Source of the DNA: Clostridium algoriphilum | GTDB taxonomy: Bacteria > Bacillota > Clostridia > Clostridiales > Clostridiaceae | DNA: 64,000 bases | Assembly (NCBI RefSeq): GCF_020443705.1 | Contig: NZ_JAIZZK010000006.1 | Span: 1-64,000, forward strand | Direction: 5' to 3' | Shown here: piece after piece, positions 8,841 to 17,061 of the stretch | Numbering within the stretch: the first letter of the stretch is position 1 | Layout of the letters: each line of letters opens with the position of its first letter | Position numbers and translations under genes: made by a program | The notes under the pieces: model-generated | Database searches by the model: none | What the model was told of the DNA's origin: nothing | What the model saw: the letters and a program-made list of their open reading frames with translations, nothing else

Positions 8841-8973
8841 TAACAGTTAATTATCTGTGAATATTATCGCCTATTTTTTATTATAATACAGAAATATTTA
8901 AGAAAATTCATTTAAGGATGGTAATCTGATTTGGAAAGATAAAAATATGCTAAGCTAGACAAATAATATATTA

Positions 8974-9030
8974 AATGAATAGCTAGTAAAATTTATAATT
9001 TACTAGCTCATTCTTGAATTTCTTTTTAAA
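8974..9030 (+). terminator. Terminator of the GxGYxYP gene
   Basis: Arms GCTAGTAAATT-like (AGCTAGTAAAATTTA with AATTTACTAGCT) form a stem at about 8981-9008, followed by TTCTTGAATTTCTTTTT. The location, 130 bases after the stop, fits an intrinsic terminator. Confidence 0.5.
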
Positions 9031-9124
9031 ATGAGTATATGAATACATAATAGACTAGCAATAAGTTCTTTTTATTATAAAAATAAATAAAGTAGTATTT
9101 ATGCCTGTATCAGAGGATGTAGTC

Positions 9125-9649
9125 TTATATTTTTCGAATACTCCATGATTTATAGAATTCAGGGTAGTTTACTTTAAGAAAATTCATATACTGTTTTTTG
9201 CATCCAAGATCTTTAAGAGATTTTAACATTAAGCGTAGATAGGATGTTTTTTTATCTAAATAACGTGTAGTGTCAACAATTTTAATTTTATTATTTTTAG
9301 TTACAAATACTTCACCCATTTTGATATCAATTCTTGTGAAATTTAATTTGATAAATACTTTAATAAGTTCTGTTAACTCTCTTGCTAAATTATTGTCTAA
9401 CCCATATTTTTTAATATAATCTATAATATTTTGACCATCAACATATTCACGAATCATATATCTGCCTTTACACTCATATACTTTAGGAAATTGAGGGTAC
9501 CCTTCAATATATTTAAGTACACGATATTCTAGCTGCATATCTTTAGTTTTTTTACAGATTTTTATGCAACGTGTTTCATCTAATCTATAAACTTTGCCAT
9601 GATAACCTGCACCTACTAAAGGTAGATGTTTTATATCTATATTTTTAAT
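9125..9649 (-). CDS. Mini protein-kinase-like protein (first of two paralogues), non-ATG start
   Basis: The ORF can be extended upstream of the internal ATG (9538) to about 174 residues. This adds a glycine loop VGAGYHGKVY and a lysine segment CIKICKK. Downstream are NFTRIDIKMGEVFV (equivalent of the catalytic loop) and IKIVDTTR (DFG-like). AAAGGAG at 9665-9659 sits nine bases before an in-frame ATT (9649), with no ATG/GTG/TTG between, so initiation appears to be at ATT. ATA at 9655 is closer to the site. It resembles the 196-residue protein at 20704-21294. This is a very reduced kinase fold and its substrate is unknown. Confidence 0.65.
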   Translation of the reverse strand: MKNIDIKHLPLVGAGYHGKVYRLDETRCIKICKKTKDMQLEYRVLKYIEGYPQFPKVYECKGRYMIREYVDGQNIIDYIKKYGLDNNLARELTELIKVFIKLNFTRIDIKMGEVFVTKNNKIKIVDTTRYLDKKTSYLRLMLKSLKDLGCKKQYMNFLKVNYPEFYKSWSIRKI

Positions 9650-9791
9650 TTTTATCGTCTCCTTTATATTTATGTAAAGTGATAATAATTTAGTTTAATT
9701 ATAAAAACATATATAGATACTAAATATCTGTTCCAGTGAGTTTTACATTATACATTATATTACTTTTATTTATTAATAGTTCCAATATTGA

Positions 9792-10058
9792 AATTTTTCT
9801 ATTGAAGGTAAGACAGTACGTGAAGCAACAAGGATAACTAAGGAGTTTGCTGAATATATAATTGAGAAGTATCCAGTATTAAAAGAAAATAGAACTTTAG
9901 GAGGTATGGAACAACACCTTCCATATTTCGACAAATCGCTAGCTGGTGTAGTTTATAAATCATGGACCTTTTTAGATGTAAATATAGGGGAGATAAATAG
10001 TGGGTTTCACCAACCGTGCTTCGCCTCCACCAGTAAAACCCTCAACTAATTAATTTTA
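9792..10058 (+). pseudogene. Orphan C-terminal fragment of an unidentified protein
   Basis: The frame is open from 9792, right after a stop, with no start codon or ribosome site. It reads GKTVREATRITKEFAEYIIE, then GGMEQHLPYFDKSLAGVVY, before entering the repeat/terminator sequence and stopping at 10058. The composition is protein-like and the ending is abrupt, so it is probably the tail of a gene whose 5' part was deleted. I do not recognise the family. Confidence 0.45.
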
Positions 10059-10070
10059 GTTGAGGGTTTT
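10003..10070 (+). repeat. Hairpin/terminator repeat, copy A
   Basis: GTGGG...CTCCAC pairing encloses GGTT/AACC. A stretch CTTCGCCTCCACCAG follows, then a terminator stem AAAACCCTCAACTA (10035-10048) with TAGTTGAGGGTTTT (10057-10070). A near-identical arrangement occurs at 11334-11410 and a weaker one at about 741-806. Confidence 0.55.
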
Positions 10071-10502
10071 CTTATGCCTTGAATTAGTTAGATTAGAGTG
10101 ATGAGAGCATAAAGGGTAATCTAGAAAGCGTGATAATTCTATATTTATCCACCTAACTCAAAACAGGCAAAGAATTTGTTTCCAATGCTCAGAGGCTTTG
10201 TAAAAGAGCGAAATATGCCAGAGTGCAAGAAGTTTATCCAGTATATTTAGCATAATAAGTACAAATATTGATATGATTCATATGAAAGATATAGTCAAAG
10301 TAGTCTAATAAGTTAGTTAGCTTAATTGAATTAATTTAAATGTAATCAAAAATGTATAAGTTATCATGCCTGTAGATACACTTTAAAAAGTCTACGCTAT
10401 ACCTGTAAGGTGGATCGTACCATAAGTAAATGAGGCTTTTTCAAAACAAAGAGGCTTAAACTAATCTGTATATATAAATGGATATGTTTAGGCCTTAAGG
10501 GA

Positions 10503-11207
10503 TTACTTATATAAAAAGACTTTTAGGTTACCTTTCTTATCAAGGGTGCCAAGCAGAACGTTTTTTACCTCAGTTTGATATAAACTTTGTAAACTAGAAA
10601 CAACCCAGCCTTCATCCCTATGAATTTGTATTAGCTCCTTGGAAATAATTTTACCTTCCTTAATAATCGTCCTTGGCAAATCAAAAGGTTCTGTTTCCAT
10701 TTGGAAGGATGAAGGAGTAATCGGTTCGTATTTTGGATGTAAAAAAACAGAAATTTTTCCATCAGCTTCCCAAATGGCTAATGCTACCTTTTTCACATCA
10801 TCTATTTTTTCTTCACGTAATTCTTCTAATAATACATCAATTGATATTCTTGCTTTTTCTAATCCTTTATAAAGGATTTCTCCGTCCTGAACAATTGTGA
10901 TTGGCGAACTATTAATAAGTCTTCTTAAAGATGGAAATTTAAGAATGCTGAATATGCCACCAAGATATAGGACAACTAATACAATTGTTGAAATGATGGA
11001 CCCTTTTAACCCAAGATGTTCGTCAGACAACGGATGGGCAATAATATTTCCAATTACTAAAGCAATAACAAAATCAAGAAGCCTTAATTGGGAGATAGTA
11101 CGCTGTCCTAAGATTTTTGCTACAGTTAGCAAAAAGAAAAAAGCAATAATAGCACGAAGAATCCATTCAATGGTGGTAAGCGTTTCCTGACCTTGTAAAA
11201 AATCCAT
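10503..11207 (-). CDS. DUF421 membrane protein (YetF/YrbG-like)
   Basis: Three membrane helices occupy residues about 15-90, including IEWILRAIIAFFFLLTVAK and GSIISTIVLVVLYLGGIF. A cytosolic domain follows with SSPITIVQDGEILYKGLEKARIS and LEELREEKI, the pattern of the DUF421/YetF family, linked in Bacillus to spore membrane proteins. A strong AGGAGGT site precedes the ATG. 234 aa is the usual size. Function is uncertain. It stands alone, transcribed against its neighbours. Confidence 0.85.
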   Translation of the reverse strand: MDFLQGQETLTTIEWILRAIIAFFFLLTVAKILGQRTISQLRLLDFVIALVIGNIIAHPLSDEHLGLKGSIISTIVLVVLYLGGIFSILKFPSLRRLINSSPITIVQDGEILYKGLEKARISIDVLLEELREEKIDDVKKVALAIWEADGKISVFLHPKYEPITPSSFQMETEPFDLPRTIIKEGKIISKELIQIHRDEGWVVSSLQSLYQTEVKNVLLGTLDKKGNLKVFLYK

Positions 11208-11616
11208 AGAAGATACCTCCTTTATTCCAAAAATTTAATATTTATATTATTTTACCCAATAATCAATAAAAAAATTAAAAGAATAGTGAATTAACTTAAA
11301 CATATGAATATGTGTTACTTGCAGTATTAATTAATGGTGGATTTCACACAGTGCTTCACCTCCACCAGTAAAACCCTCGACTAATTAATAAATTAGTCGG
11401 GGTTTTTTTTATTTTTTAAAAATCATTCTATGTATATTTAATGGGAGTTAGGTACATCATTATCTACAAGAGCTACTTTATTTTAAACCCAATTTATGTG
11501 AAAATTATTTGACTGTAATAGTAATACTTTAATTAAAAATGGGTTAAATGGTTGGAAAGTAGATAAATGGTTAAATACATTATCAAAATAAACGACTAAT
11601 GAAAGGACATAATAAT
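11208..11616. other. Intergenic region with hairpin repeat copy B and a coding tail
   Basis: Copy B of the hairpin/terminator repeat is at 11334-11410. A short open stretch ending at about 11592 reads NGLNGWKVDKWLNTLSK then stop, just before the amylase-like gene. It resembles the C-terminus of a lost gene, but no family can be named. Confidence 0.35.
11334..11410 (+). repeat. Hairpin/terminator repeat, copy B
   Basis: GGTGGA pairs with TCCACC across an interior containing CAC/GTG. CTTCACCTCCACCAGT follows, then terminator arms AAACCCTCGACTAATT (11371-11386) with AATTAGTCGGGGTTT (11391-11405) and a T-run. About 40 bases correspond almost base for base to copy A. Confidence 0.55.
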
Positions 11617-12492
11617 ATGAGAGAAATAATATTACATTGTTTTCAATGGAAAATTTCAGATATAACTAGAATTTTAGCTAAAGTAAAAGAGTGTGGCTAT
11701 ACATCCATACAGGTTACCCCCATTCAACCTTGCAAAAAAGGAGATGAATGGTGGACGTACTATCAGCCCCTATCATTTAAAATAGGCAATAGGAGTGGCA
11801 CAAAGGAAGATTTAACAGAATTATGTTATAAAGCTAATAAGATAGGAATTAAAATCATCGTTGACGTTGTATTACGACATTTAGCGGGTGATGAAAGTGG
11901 AAGTCTAATACCAAGCCAAACCGTAGACCCGGATCTACGAGATAACCCTAAATTTTGGACTAACGCAAAAAATACAGTGGATTATGGCAATAGAAATGCA
12001 ATCGTTAACGGTGCTTTTGGGTTACCAATGCTCAATTATAATGATTCAGAGTTACAAAATATTTATATAAAGTTTTTAAAAGAGCTAAAGAATTGTGGAG
12101 TTGGTGGGTTTAGAATCGACATGGGTAAGCATTTTGCATTAGAAAGTGAAGGAAGTTACTTTTGGAAAAGGGTGTTTGGCGAATTTGGAGATATGTTCAA
12201 CTATGCTGAATGTATTGAATCCAGTGAAGATTTGTTAAATAAGTATACTTCTTTTATCAATGTGTTAACTGACAGTAATGCAACCAATCAGAGCAGGATG
12301 GTTATTTATGTAATGTCCCATGATACCGAGGAAAGCTGGGGACTTACTAAAAGTATGGATGATAATGTGATAACATTAAAATGGGAGTTACTGTTAAAAA
12401 ATTATAAAGAAAGCAATGTATTATTTTACGTCAGGGCATATTCAGATTTATGGAAAATGGAAATAATTAAAAATATTAATTTGGCAGGTTAA
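11617..12492 (+). CDS. GH13 alpha-amylase-like protein, C-terminally truncated
   Basis: The family 13 regions appear in order: DVVLRH (usually DVVxNH), GFRIDMGKHF with the nucleophile Asp, NYAECIES with the acid/base Glu, and MSHDTEE with the His-Asp pair. WWTYYQPLSFKIGNRSGTKED is typical of the N-terminal barrel. The protein stops at 291 residues right after the last barrel strand, with no C-terminal beta domain, and no signal peptide is seen. AAAGGA before ATG 11617 fixes the start; ATG 11599 lacks a site. It may be a shortened intracellular amylase or a decaying gene. Confidence 0.75.
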   Translation: MREIILHCFQWKISDITRILAKVKECGYTSIQVTPIQPCKKGDEWWTYYQPLSFKIGNRSGTKEDLTELCYKANKIGIKIIVDVVLRHLAGDESGSLIPSQTVDPDLRDNPKFWTNAKNTVDYGNRNAIVNGAFGLPMLNYNDSELQNIYIKFLKELKNCGVGGFRIDMGKHFALESEGSYFWKRVFGEFGDMFNYAECIESSEDLLNKYTSFINVLTDSNATNQSRMVIYVMSHDTEESWGLTKSMDDNVITLKWELLLKNYKESNVLFYVRAYSDLWKMEIIKNINLAG

Positions 12493-12531
12493 AAGATTGC
12501 TAGGCATAATCAAATATCTTAAAGTATTCGC

Positions 12532-12569
12532 AACTCTTAATCGTATAGGAATGATATGATTAAGAGTTT
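12532..12569 (+). terminator. Hairpin after the amylase-like gene
   Basis: Arms AACTCTTAATC (12532-12542) and GATTAAGAGTT (12559-12569) are perfectly complementary. A T-rich stretch follows. Confidence 0.55.
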
Positions 12570-12574
12570 ATATT

Positions 12575-12668
12575 TTGGGACAGAATATTATTGGTATAAC
12601 AGCCGATTGGGAAAAGGATGACAATATAGAAAGGGAAGAATATTTAAATGAGCACCAGTGGCTATAGA
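12575..12668 (+). pseudogene. Orphan coding tail
   Basis: A frame without a start reads QNIIGITADWEKDDNIEREE, then YLNEHQWL and stop. It is acidic and protein-like and is flanked by hairpins on both sides. It looks like the end of a lost gene. The family is not recognised. Confidence 0.3.
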
Positions 12669-12693
12669 AATAATAGCTGCTGATGCTCATTTT
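12646..12693. terminator. Terminator of the LapA-like gene
   Basis: AAATGAGCACCAGTGGCT pairs with AGCTGCTGATGCTCATTTT. The stem lies just past the stop of the minus-strand gene, and read on that strand it ends in T-rich sequence. Confidence 0.5.
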
Positions 12694-12726
12694 ATAATCA
12701 TAAGTTGAAAATATTGCGTAATGATA

Positions 12727-13170
12727 TTATTTTAAAGTATTAGGTTCGTTTGTAGACATTGTATTTAGTCTCTCAATTTCATTATTTAATGAAGTTATTT
12801 CATCATTGAAGGTTTTGTTTTTAGTTTCTAAAGCATCTATTATAATTTGTAAGGACTCTGTTTTGCTTTTAAAAGTTTCATTTTCAATCTTTAAAGATGA
12901 ATTTTCATTTTGATAATTTCCAAACTTAGTTTGATAATTATCAGCTTGCTTTGTTAGGCGTTTATTACCACGACTTAGTTTGAATTCCTTTTGAAGTCCA
13001 AATAAAGTTACTATTATAGCACCTATAATTGCAGATACAAAAATTATAAGGGCCAAGGATATGTAAAATTTTGTGGAAAAGAAATTAACAGATATTACTG
13101 CAGCATTTTGGATACCAAATAAGGCTACTAAAATAGCAAAAACCAAAGAAATTATAAAACCGATTCGCAT
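12727..13170 (-). CDS. LapA-type (DUF1049) membrane protein with coiled coil
   Basis: Two N-terminal helices are seen at about residues 3-22 (IGFIISLVFAILVALFGIQN) and 37-60, joined by AAVISVNFFSTKF, as in LapA/DUF1049 proteins. Residues 70-140 form a long heptad-like coiled coil facing the cytosol (LKIENETFKSKTESLQ, ALETKNKTFNDEI). An AAGGGGG site precedes the ATG. LapA proteins in other bacteria assist envelope assembly; here the role is unknown. Confidence 0.75.
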   Translation of the reverse strand: MRIGFIISLVFAILVALFGIQNAAVISVNFFSTKFYISLALIIFVSAIIGAIIVTLFGLQKEFKLSRGNKRLTKQADNYQTKFGNYQNENSSLKIENETFKSKTESLQIIIDALETKNKTFNDEITSLNNEIERLNTMSTNEPNTLK

Positions 13171-13321
13171 TAGACATTACCCCCTTTATTTAATAATTCA
13201 AATAAATCATACCATATTTTTATCATTATTAATATGATACTGTGACATTAAATATTACCATAATTATATATGAAATCACATAATATTGTAACTGATTTAC
13301 CTTCAAAATATGGAGTAATTG

Positions 13322-13693
13322 TTACTTAATTATACTTTTATTTATTGCAAACATCCAACAAAACAGTTGTGATTGGAAACACTGGATGGTTATACAAAAT
13401 GATATGATATATTCAATAATGCATTCCACTCCCGTTTCCTCTAAAAACTTAATATATGCAATGCTTTCAGGATGAGAGGGTGAATGTTGTAGAAGTTCAA
13501 GCCTGTAAATATACTCATTTTTTGGTGCTTCAGTGAAAACATATCTACACCACGTATATTTTGTAAGAGTCATTCCATTAGCGGACATTTCATTAAGCCA
13601 GTTCTCTTCTTTTTCATAATCATAATACAACTTATAAATGTAAATTACTATAATTACCATATATAGTGAAAAAAGTGCAGATGCAGGTGGCAT
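13322..13693 (-). pseudogene. Rearranged DUF2812 gene fragment
   Basis: The core EKEENWLNEMSANGMTLTKY...NEYIYRLELLQHSPSHPESI matches DUF2812, normally an N-terminal cytosolic domain followed by membrane helices. Here a hydrophobic segment (LFSLYMVIIVIYIYKLYY) precedes it and the end runs into low-complexity hydrophobic sequence. No ribosome site stands before the apparent start. I interpret it as a scrambled or frameshifted remnant. Confidence 0.6.
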
Positions 13694-13790
13694 GAAAGTT
13701 TTGGGGATTGAATCTGCTTCAAATAACTTGCGAGCGGGTTATAAAGCTGATGATTTAACTAAAATTAATGTGAGAAAAATATTACAATAA
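13668..13790 (+). pseudogene. Orphan coding tail, possibly PDZ-like
   Basis: Opposite the start of the DUF2812 fragment, a plus-strand frame reads GGMKVLGIESASNNLRAGYK, then ADDLTKINVRKILQ and stop. The pattern of a glycine-led strand, SASNN turn and ADDLTKIN is weakly like the end of a PDZ domain. It has no start. Confidence 0.3.
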
Positions 13791-13903
13791 AATCGGGGTA
13801 GTTTGGAGTGGAATTTGTTAATATTAGAAGACTATGATAGTATGTAATCTGATAATATATAGAATATATTAGATTAACAATAATGAACGGAGGAAATGAA
13901 ATT

Positions 13904-14245
13904 ATGGCTGATTTGCCAAATTGCCCAAAATGTAATTCACAATACACTTACGAGGATAGAAGTGTTTTTGTTTGCCCGGAATGTGCACATGAGTGGAATC
14001 TAGAATTAGAAACTGAAAAAATTGAAGATAAAATAATTGTCAAAGATGCAAACGGAAATGTATTAAATGATGGTGATTCTGTAACAATAGTTAAAGACCT
14101 TAAAGTAAAAGGAAGTTCATCATCCATAAAAATAGGTACAAAGGTGAAAAATATACGTTTGATTGATGGAGATCACAATATAGATTGCAAAATTGATGGT
14201 TTTGGATCTATGGAATTAAAGTCCGAATTTGTTAAAAAGATATAA
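13904..14245 (+). CDS. Zinc-ribbon YjdM/PhnA-type protein
   Basis: The N-terminal zinc ribbon has the pairs CPKC and CPEC (residues about 6-27). A beta-rich domain follows, with [20 protein letters not shown] and [18 protein letters not shown]. This is the YjdM family, historically named PhnA, of uncertain function. CGGAGGAAATG before ATG 13904 fixes the start rather than the in-frame ATG 13883. 113 aa is normal. A strong terminator follows six bases after the stop. Confidence 0.88.
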   Translation: MADLPNCPKCNSQYTYEDRSVFVCPECAHEWNLELETEKIEDKIIVKDANGNVLNDGDSVTIVKDLKVKGSSSSIKIGTKVKNIRLIDGDHNIDCKIDGFGSMELKSEFVKKI

Positions 14246-14250
14246 ATAGT

Positions 14251-14289
14251 AAAAAGCTGCTAGAATCAATTGATTCCAGCAGCTTTTTT
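14251..14289 (+). terminator. Terminator of the YjdM-like gene
   Basis: AAAAGCTGCTAGAATC pairs with GATTCCAGCAGCTTTT around an AATT loop. Six T end the signal. Confidence 0.8.
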
Positions 14290-14303
14290 AAGTTTAGCAA
14301 CAT

Positions 14304-14425
14304 TTAATTTGTAAGTTTATCTATTACATCTTTAGATTGAGAATACTTATTTAAAAGAGCAGTTCTTTCAAACATTTCAAATTCTTTAAAGTCAAAGCAA
14401 GGGGACACCATACAGCCAACGAGGG
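14304..14425 (-). pseudogene. C-terminal fragment of a DUF985 cupin
   Basis: Minus-strand translation gives SLVGCMVSPCFDFKEFEMFE, then RTALLNKYSQSKDVIDKLTN and stop. This is the characteristic end of the DUF985 cupin family (GCTVxPGFDFxDFEL). The rest of the gene is missing; homology stops at about 14426, next to the promoter of the sensor-kinase remnant. Confidence 0.6.
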
Positions 14426-14460
14426 AATAACCTCGAAATATATAAATAGCAACTTAATTA

Positions 14461-14489
14461 TTGTCTCAAAAGGAAAAATATGATAAAAT
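14461..14489 (+). promoter_or_regulatory. Sigma-A promoter of the sensor-kinase pseudogene
   Basis: TTGTCT at 14461-14466 and TAAAAT at 14484-14489 are separated by 17 bases. AGGAGG follows at 14517, before the ATG at 14533. Confidence 0.55.
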
Positions 14490-14532
14490 TTAATTAATTG
14501 CTATTTTTAGTGTCCTAGGAGGAATGTAACAT

Positions 14533-16397
14533 ATGTTGCAACAAGATCATGAACAAGAACCAATTTATATTATAGAGTCAAAAAAAAGATGTGTTGAGTT
14601 AGGGAGGGATCCTAATAAACCTACTAGGTCACCCAAAAATATTATGTCGGAATCAAAGCTCTCAAAAAAAGAAAGAAGATTATAAAGACATCTTAGCGGT
14701 AGTAAGATTTTTTAGTGAGAAAATACTAAAATCATTAGAAGGTACACCCATATTAATAGTTATATCAGATGAAAGTGGTTATTTATTGGATACACTAGGA
14801 GATGAAACAATAAAATCAACCATGGCTTTATTAGGAATTAAGACTGGCATTCAGTTTGATGAAGATGAGATGGGTACAAATGTTGTTAGTTTAACACTAA
14901 AACAAAATCACCCAGTGCAGTTAATAGGAACTAATCACTTTCATAAAAAGTTGCATAACAGTGCTTGCTATGGTGTGCCATTTCATTTTATAGATGATAT
15001 TAATCTACTCGGAAGTATATGTATAATGACTGCTGTTATACTCCACAATCCATTCTTCACAATCCATTCTTCTTATTGACATTAACAACTGTAGTTGACG
15101 CAATAGAACGCGAATTATTACTTAGAAAACAAAATGATAAACTTAAAATAATGAATCAAATGATGATAAGTAAAACTAAAAAAATTGAAGAACAGAGAAT
15201 GGAACTAGAAGCAATTATAGAAAGCGTAACAGATGGTATATCTATTGTTGAGGATAGAGGACATGTTAAGCTTTTCAATGAAAGTTCAAGGGAAACGTTC
15301 GCCCCTCCCTTTGGTTATTTGGAAGATTTTCAAGAGTGGTAAACGAGATTGATTTTTCCTATTATAAAGGTGATAAAATTCCACTTGAAAGCACCCCCGC
15401 TAGTAGGGTTATGCAAGGTGATAAATTTTGTAATGTGAGGGTATCAGCAAGGTTACATAACAAGCTGGTTCATCTTGATATCAGTGGAACACCTATTTAT
15501 GATAATGAAGGGAAATTTGTTATGGGAGTAATTTCAAGTCGTGATATGACAGATTATTACAAGCAAGAAGAATTTCTAAAAAGTAGAAATGAATTTTTAG
15601 ATAGACTTATAGATAATCTTGAATTACCTGTAATTAGATTATCATGTCCAAATTTATTGGTTTTGGAAATAAACCAAAAGGCATTTGATATTGTAAAGAC
15701 ATTGAGACCGGATATTAAATCAACTGCTCAGATAAAAGGAAATAACATTTCAGATATTGTTACAAACCTTTTAGATGATGAAACTCCGCTGAATGTTATA
15801 TATTCAACAATACAATTATTTAATATGTATTGTAAAAATGGTTCGTTAGATGAACAGAAAGATTCAATTTTTAGATATATTAACTCAATGATGCAAAATT
15901 GCTATAGGTTATCAAAACTTATTAATAACATAGTAGATTTATCAAAGATTGAAGCCGGATTTTTTGAGCTTAACTTATCAAATAATAATATAGTGGAGAT
16001 TGTAGAGGAAATAGTGGATTCTGTTACCGCTTACACTGATATAAAAGGGTTAAGTTTAATTTTTGACACTGATATAGAGGAAAAAATTATTGCTTGTGAC
16101 CCAGAAAAGATAGTGAGAATAGTATTAAATCTATTCAAGCAAGTTAACAAATCGCTATCTAGGAATGCAGAAGGTACAGGCATAGGACTGAGCTTAGTCA
16201 AGGCTATTGTTGAAATGCATAAGGGTAGAGTACATGTTGAAAGTGAGTTTGGGAAAGGAAGTAAGTTTATAGTAGAGCTTCCTAATATAAAAGTGATGAA
16301 AGAAGATATATTTGTTAGTAGTACTATCCAAAGTAAGACTGAAGATTTACAAGTTGAACTATCGGGCGTATTTACAAAGCTAAACTTTCATATATGA
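14533..16397 (+). pseudogene. Frameshifted and internally deleted GAF-PAS sensor histidine kinase
   Basis: The pieces in order are an N-terminal start (MLQQDHEQEP), a GAF-like domain (FSEKILKSLEGTPILIVISD, DEMGTNVVSLTLKQ, HNSACYGVPFHF), a PAS domain (IESVTDGISIVEDRG, then GTPIYDNEGKFVMGVISSRD), HisKA remains (TPLNVIYSTIQLF, NNIVDLSKIEAG) and an ATPase end (GTGIGLSLVKAIVEMHKG). Frames change near 14670, 15058 and 15330. The phospho-accepting His motif and the N-box to G1-box section are missing, so kinase activity is lost. The change at 15058 is a 14-base tandem duplication. Confidence 0.85.
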
Positions 16398-16423
16398 TAG
16401 AATTTCTCTAAGAAACTACAGAT

Positions 16424-16469
16424 ACACTAAAAGTGCCAATGTTTTATTTATCATTGACACTTTTAGTGT
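16424..16469. terminator. Bidirectional terminator
   Basis: ACACTAAAAGTGCCAATG (16424-16441) pairs with CATTGACACTTTTAGTGT (16452-16469), separating convergent genes. Confidence 0.65.
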
Positions 16470-16529
16470 GCTAAGTATTTATACCATTAATTAAGTAGTT
16501 ATGCAGTAGTTTTTATAAATATATTAGAG

Positions 16530-16814
16530 TTAGTAACTTCCTGTGCCCATCATAGCACCAATGATAGCACCAAAAAACAAAATATATAATACTAATACGA
16601 CCGCTAATATAATTAATTGAGCTTGAAAAAATGTTTTTTTACTCTGATTTACATCTTGTCCAAACGCCCAAACAAACATTAGCACTATGTTTGCAATAGG
16701 TATCAGTAACAACAAATAAGTAATTATCCAATCCTTTAATGTCATTGCTTGATTATTAATATCTCCATTTTGAATATTGTTATTATTAGTCTGAACTTGA
16801 TTATTATTATCCAC
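16530..16814 (-). CDS. Small membrane protein with two helices
   Basis: After an Asn/Gln-rich cytosolic head of about 25 residues come two helices, ITYLLLLIPIANIVLMFVWA and LIILAVVLVLYILFFGAIIG. They are joined by GQDVNQSKKTFFQA, a linker seen in a widespread clostridial family of small membrane proteins of unknown role. GAGGGGATG-like sequence precedes the ATG. 94 aa. Confidence 0.7.
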   Translation of the reverse strand: MDNNNQVQTNNNNIQNGDINNQAMTLKDWIITYLLLLIPIANIVLMFVWAFGQDVNQSKKTFFQAQLIILAVVLVLYILFFGAIIGAMMGTGSY

Positions 16815-17061
16815 AGCGAATACATCCCCTCTTTAATTTAATTCTTAATATTAAAATGACAGTATAAACTTCTTATTTATAATTTCAGCTCTATTTTAGT
16901 ATATTCTTAAATGTCATAAGCGTTACTAATCATAAATTATTTGCTAAAAGGTAGGATCACTAACTATAAATTAAAGATGTTTTTTAGACATCGGACATCT
17001 CTCTTGTAAAACAACATCTTTTATTATATGATGTAAATACAAAAATAAAGGAGGTTATCTT

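Larger units (their letters stand above)
9650..10502. other. Region of gene remnants and a terminator
   Basis: It contains the promoter side of the mini-kinase, an orphan gene tail at 9792-10058 and its terminator at 10035-10070. About 430 bases of AT-rich sequence follow, with no open frame I can support. A weak dyad (GTAGAT...GTCTAC) near 10373-10400 is not a recognisable riboswitch. Confidence 0.4.

Noticed and set aside
10373-10440. Purine riboswitch
   Set aside because: A GTAGAT/GTCTAC dyad is present, but the conserved three-way junction and loop sequences are not, and no purine gene follows.
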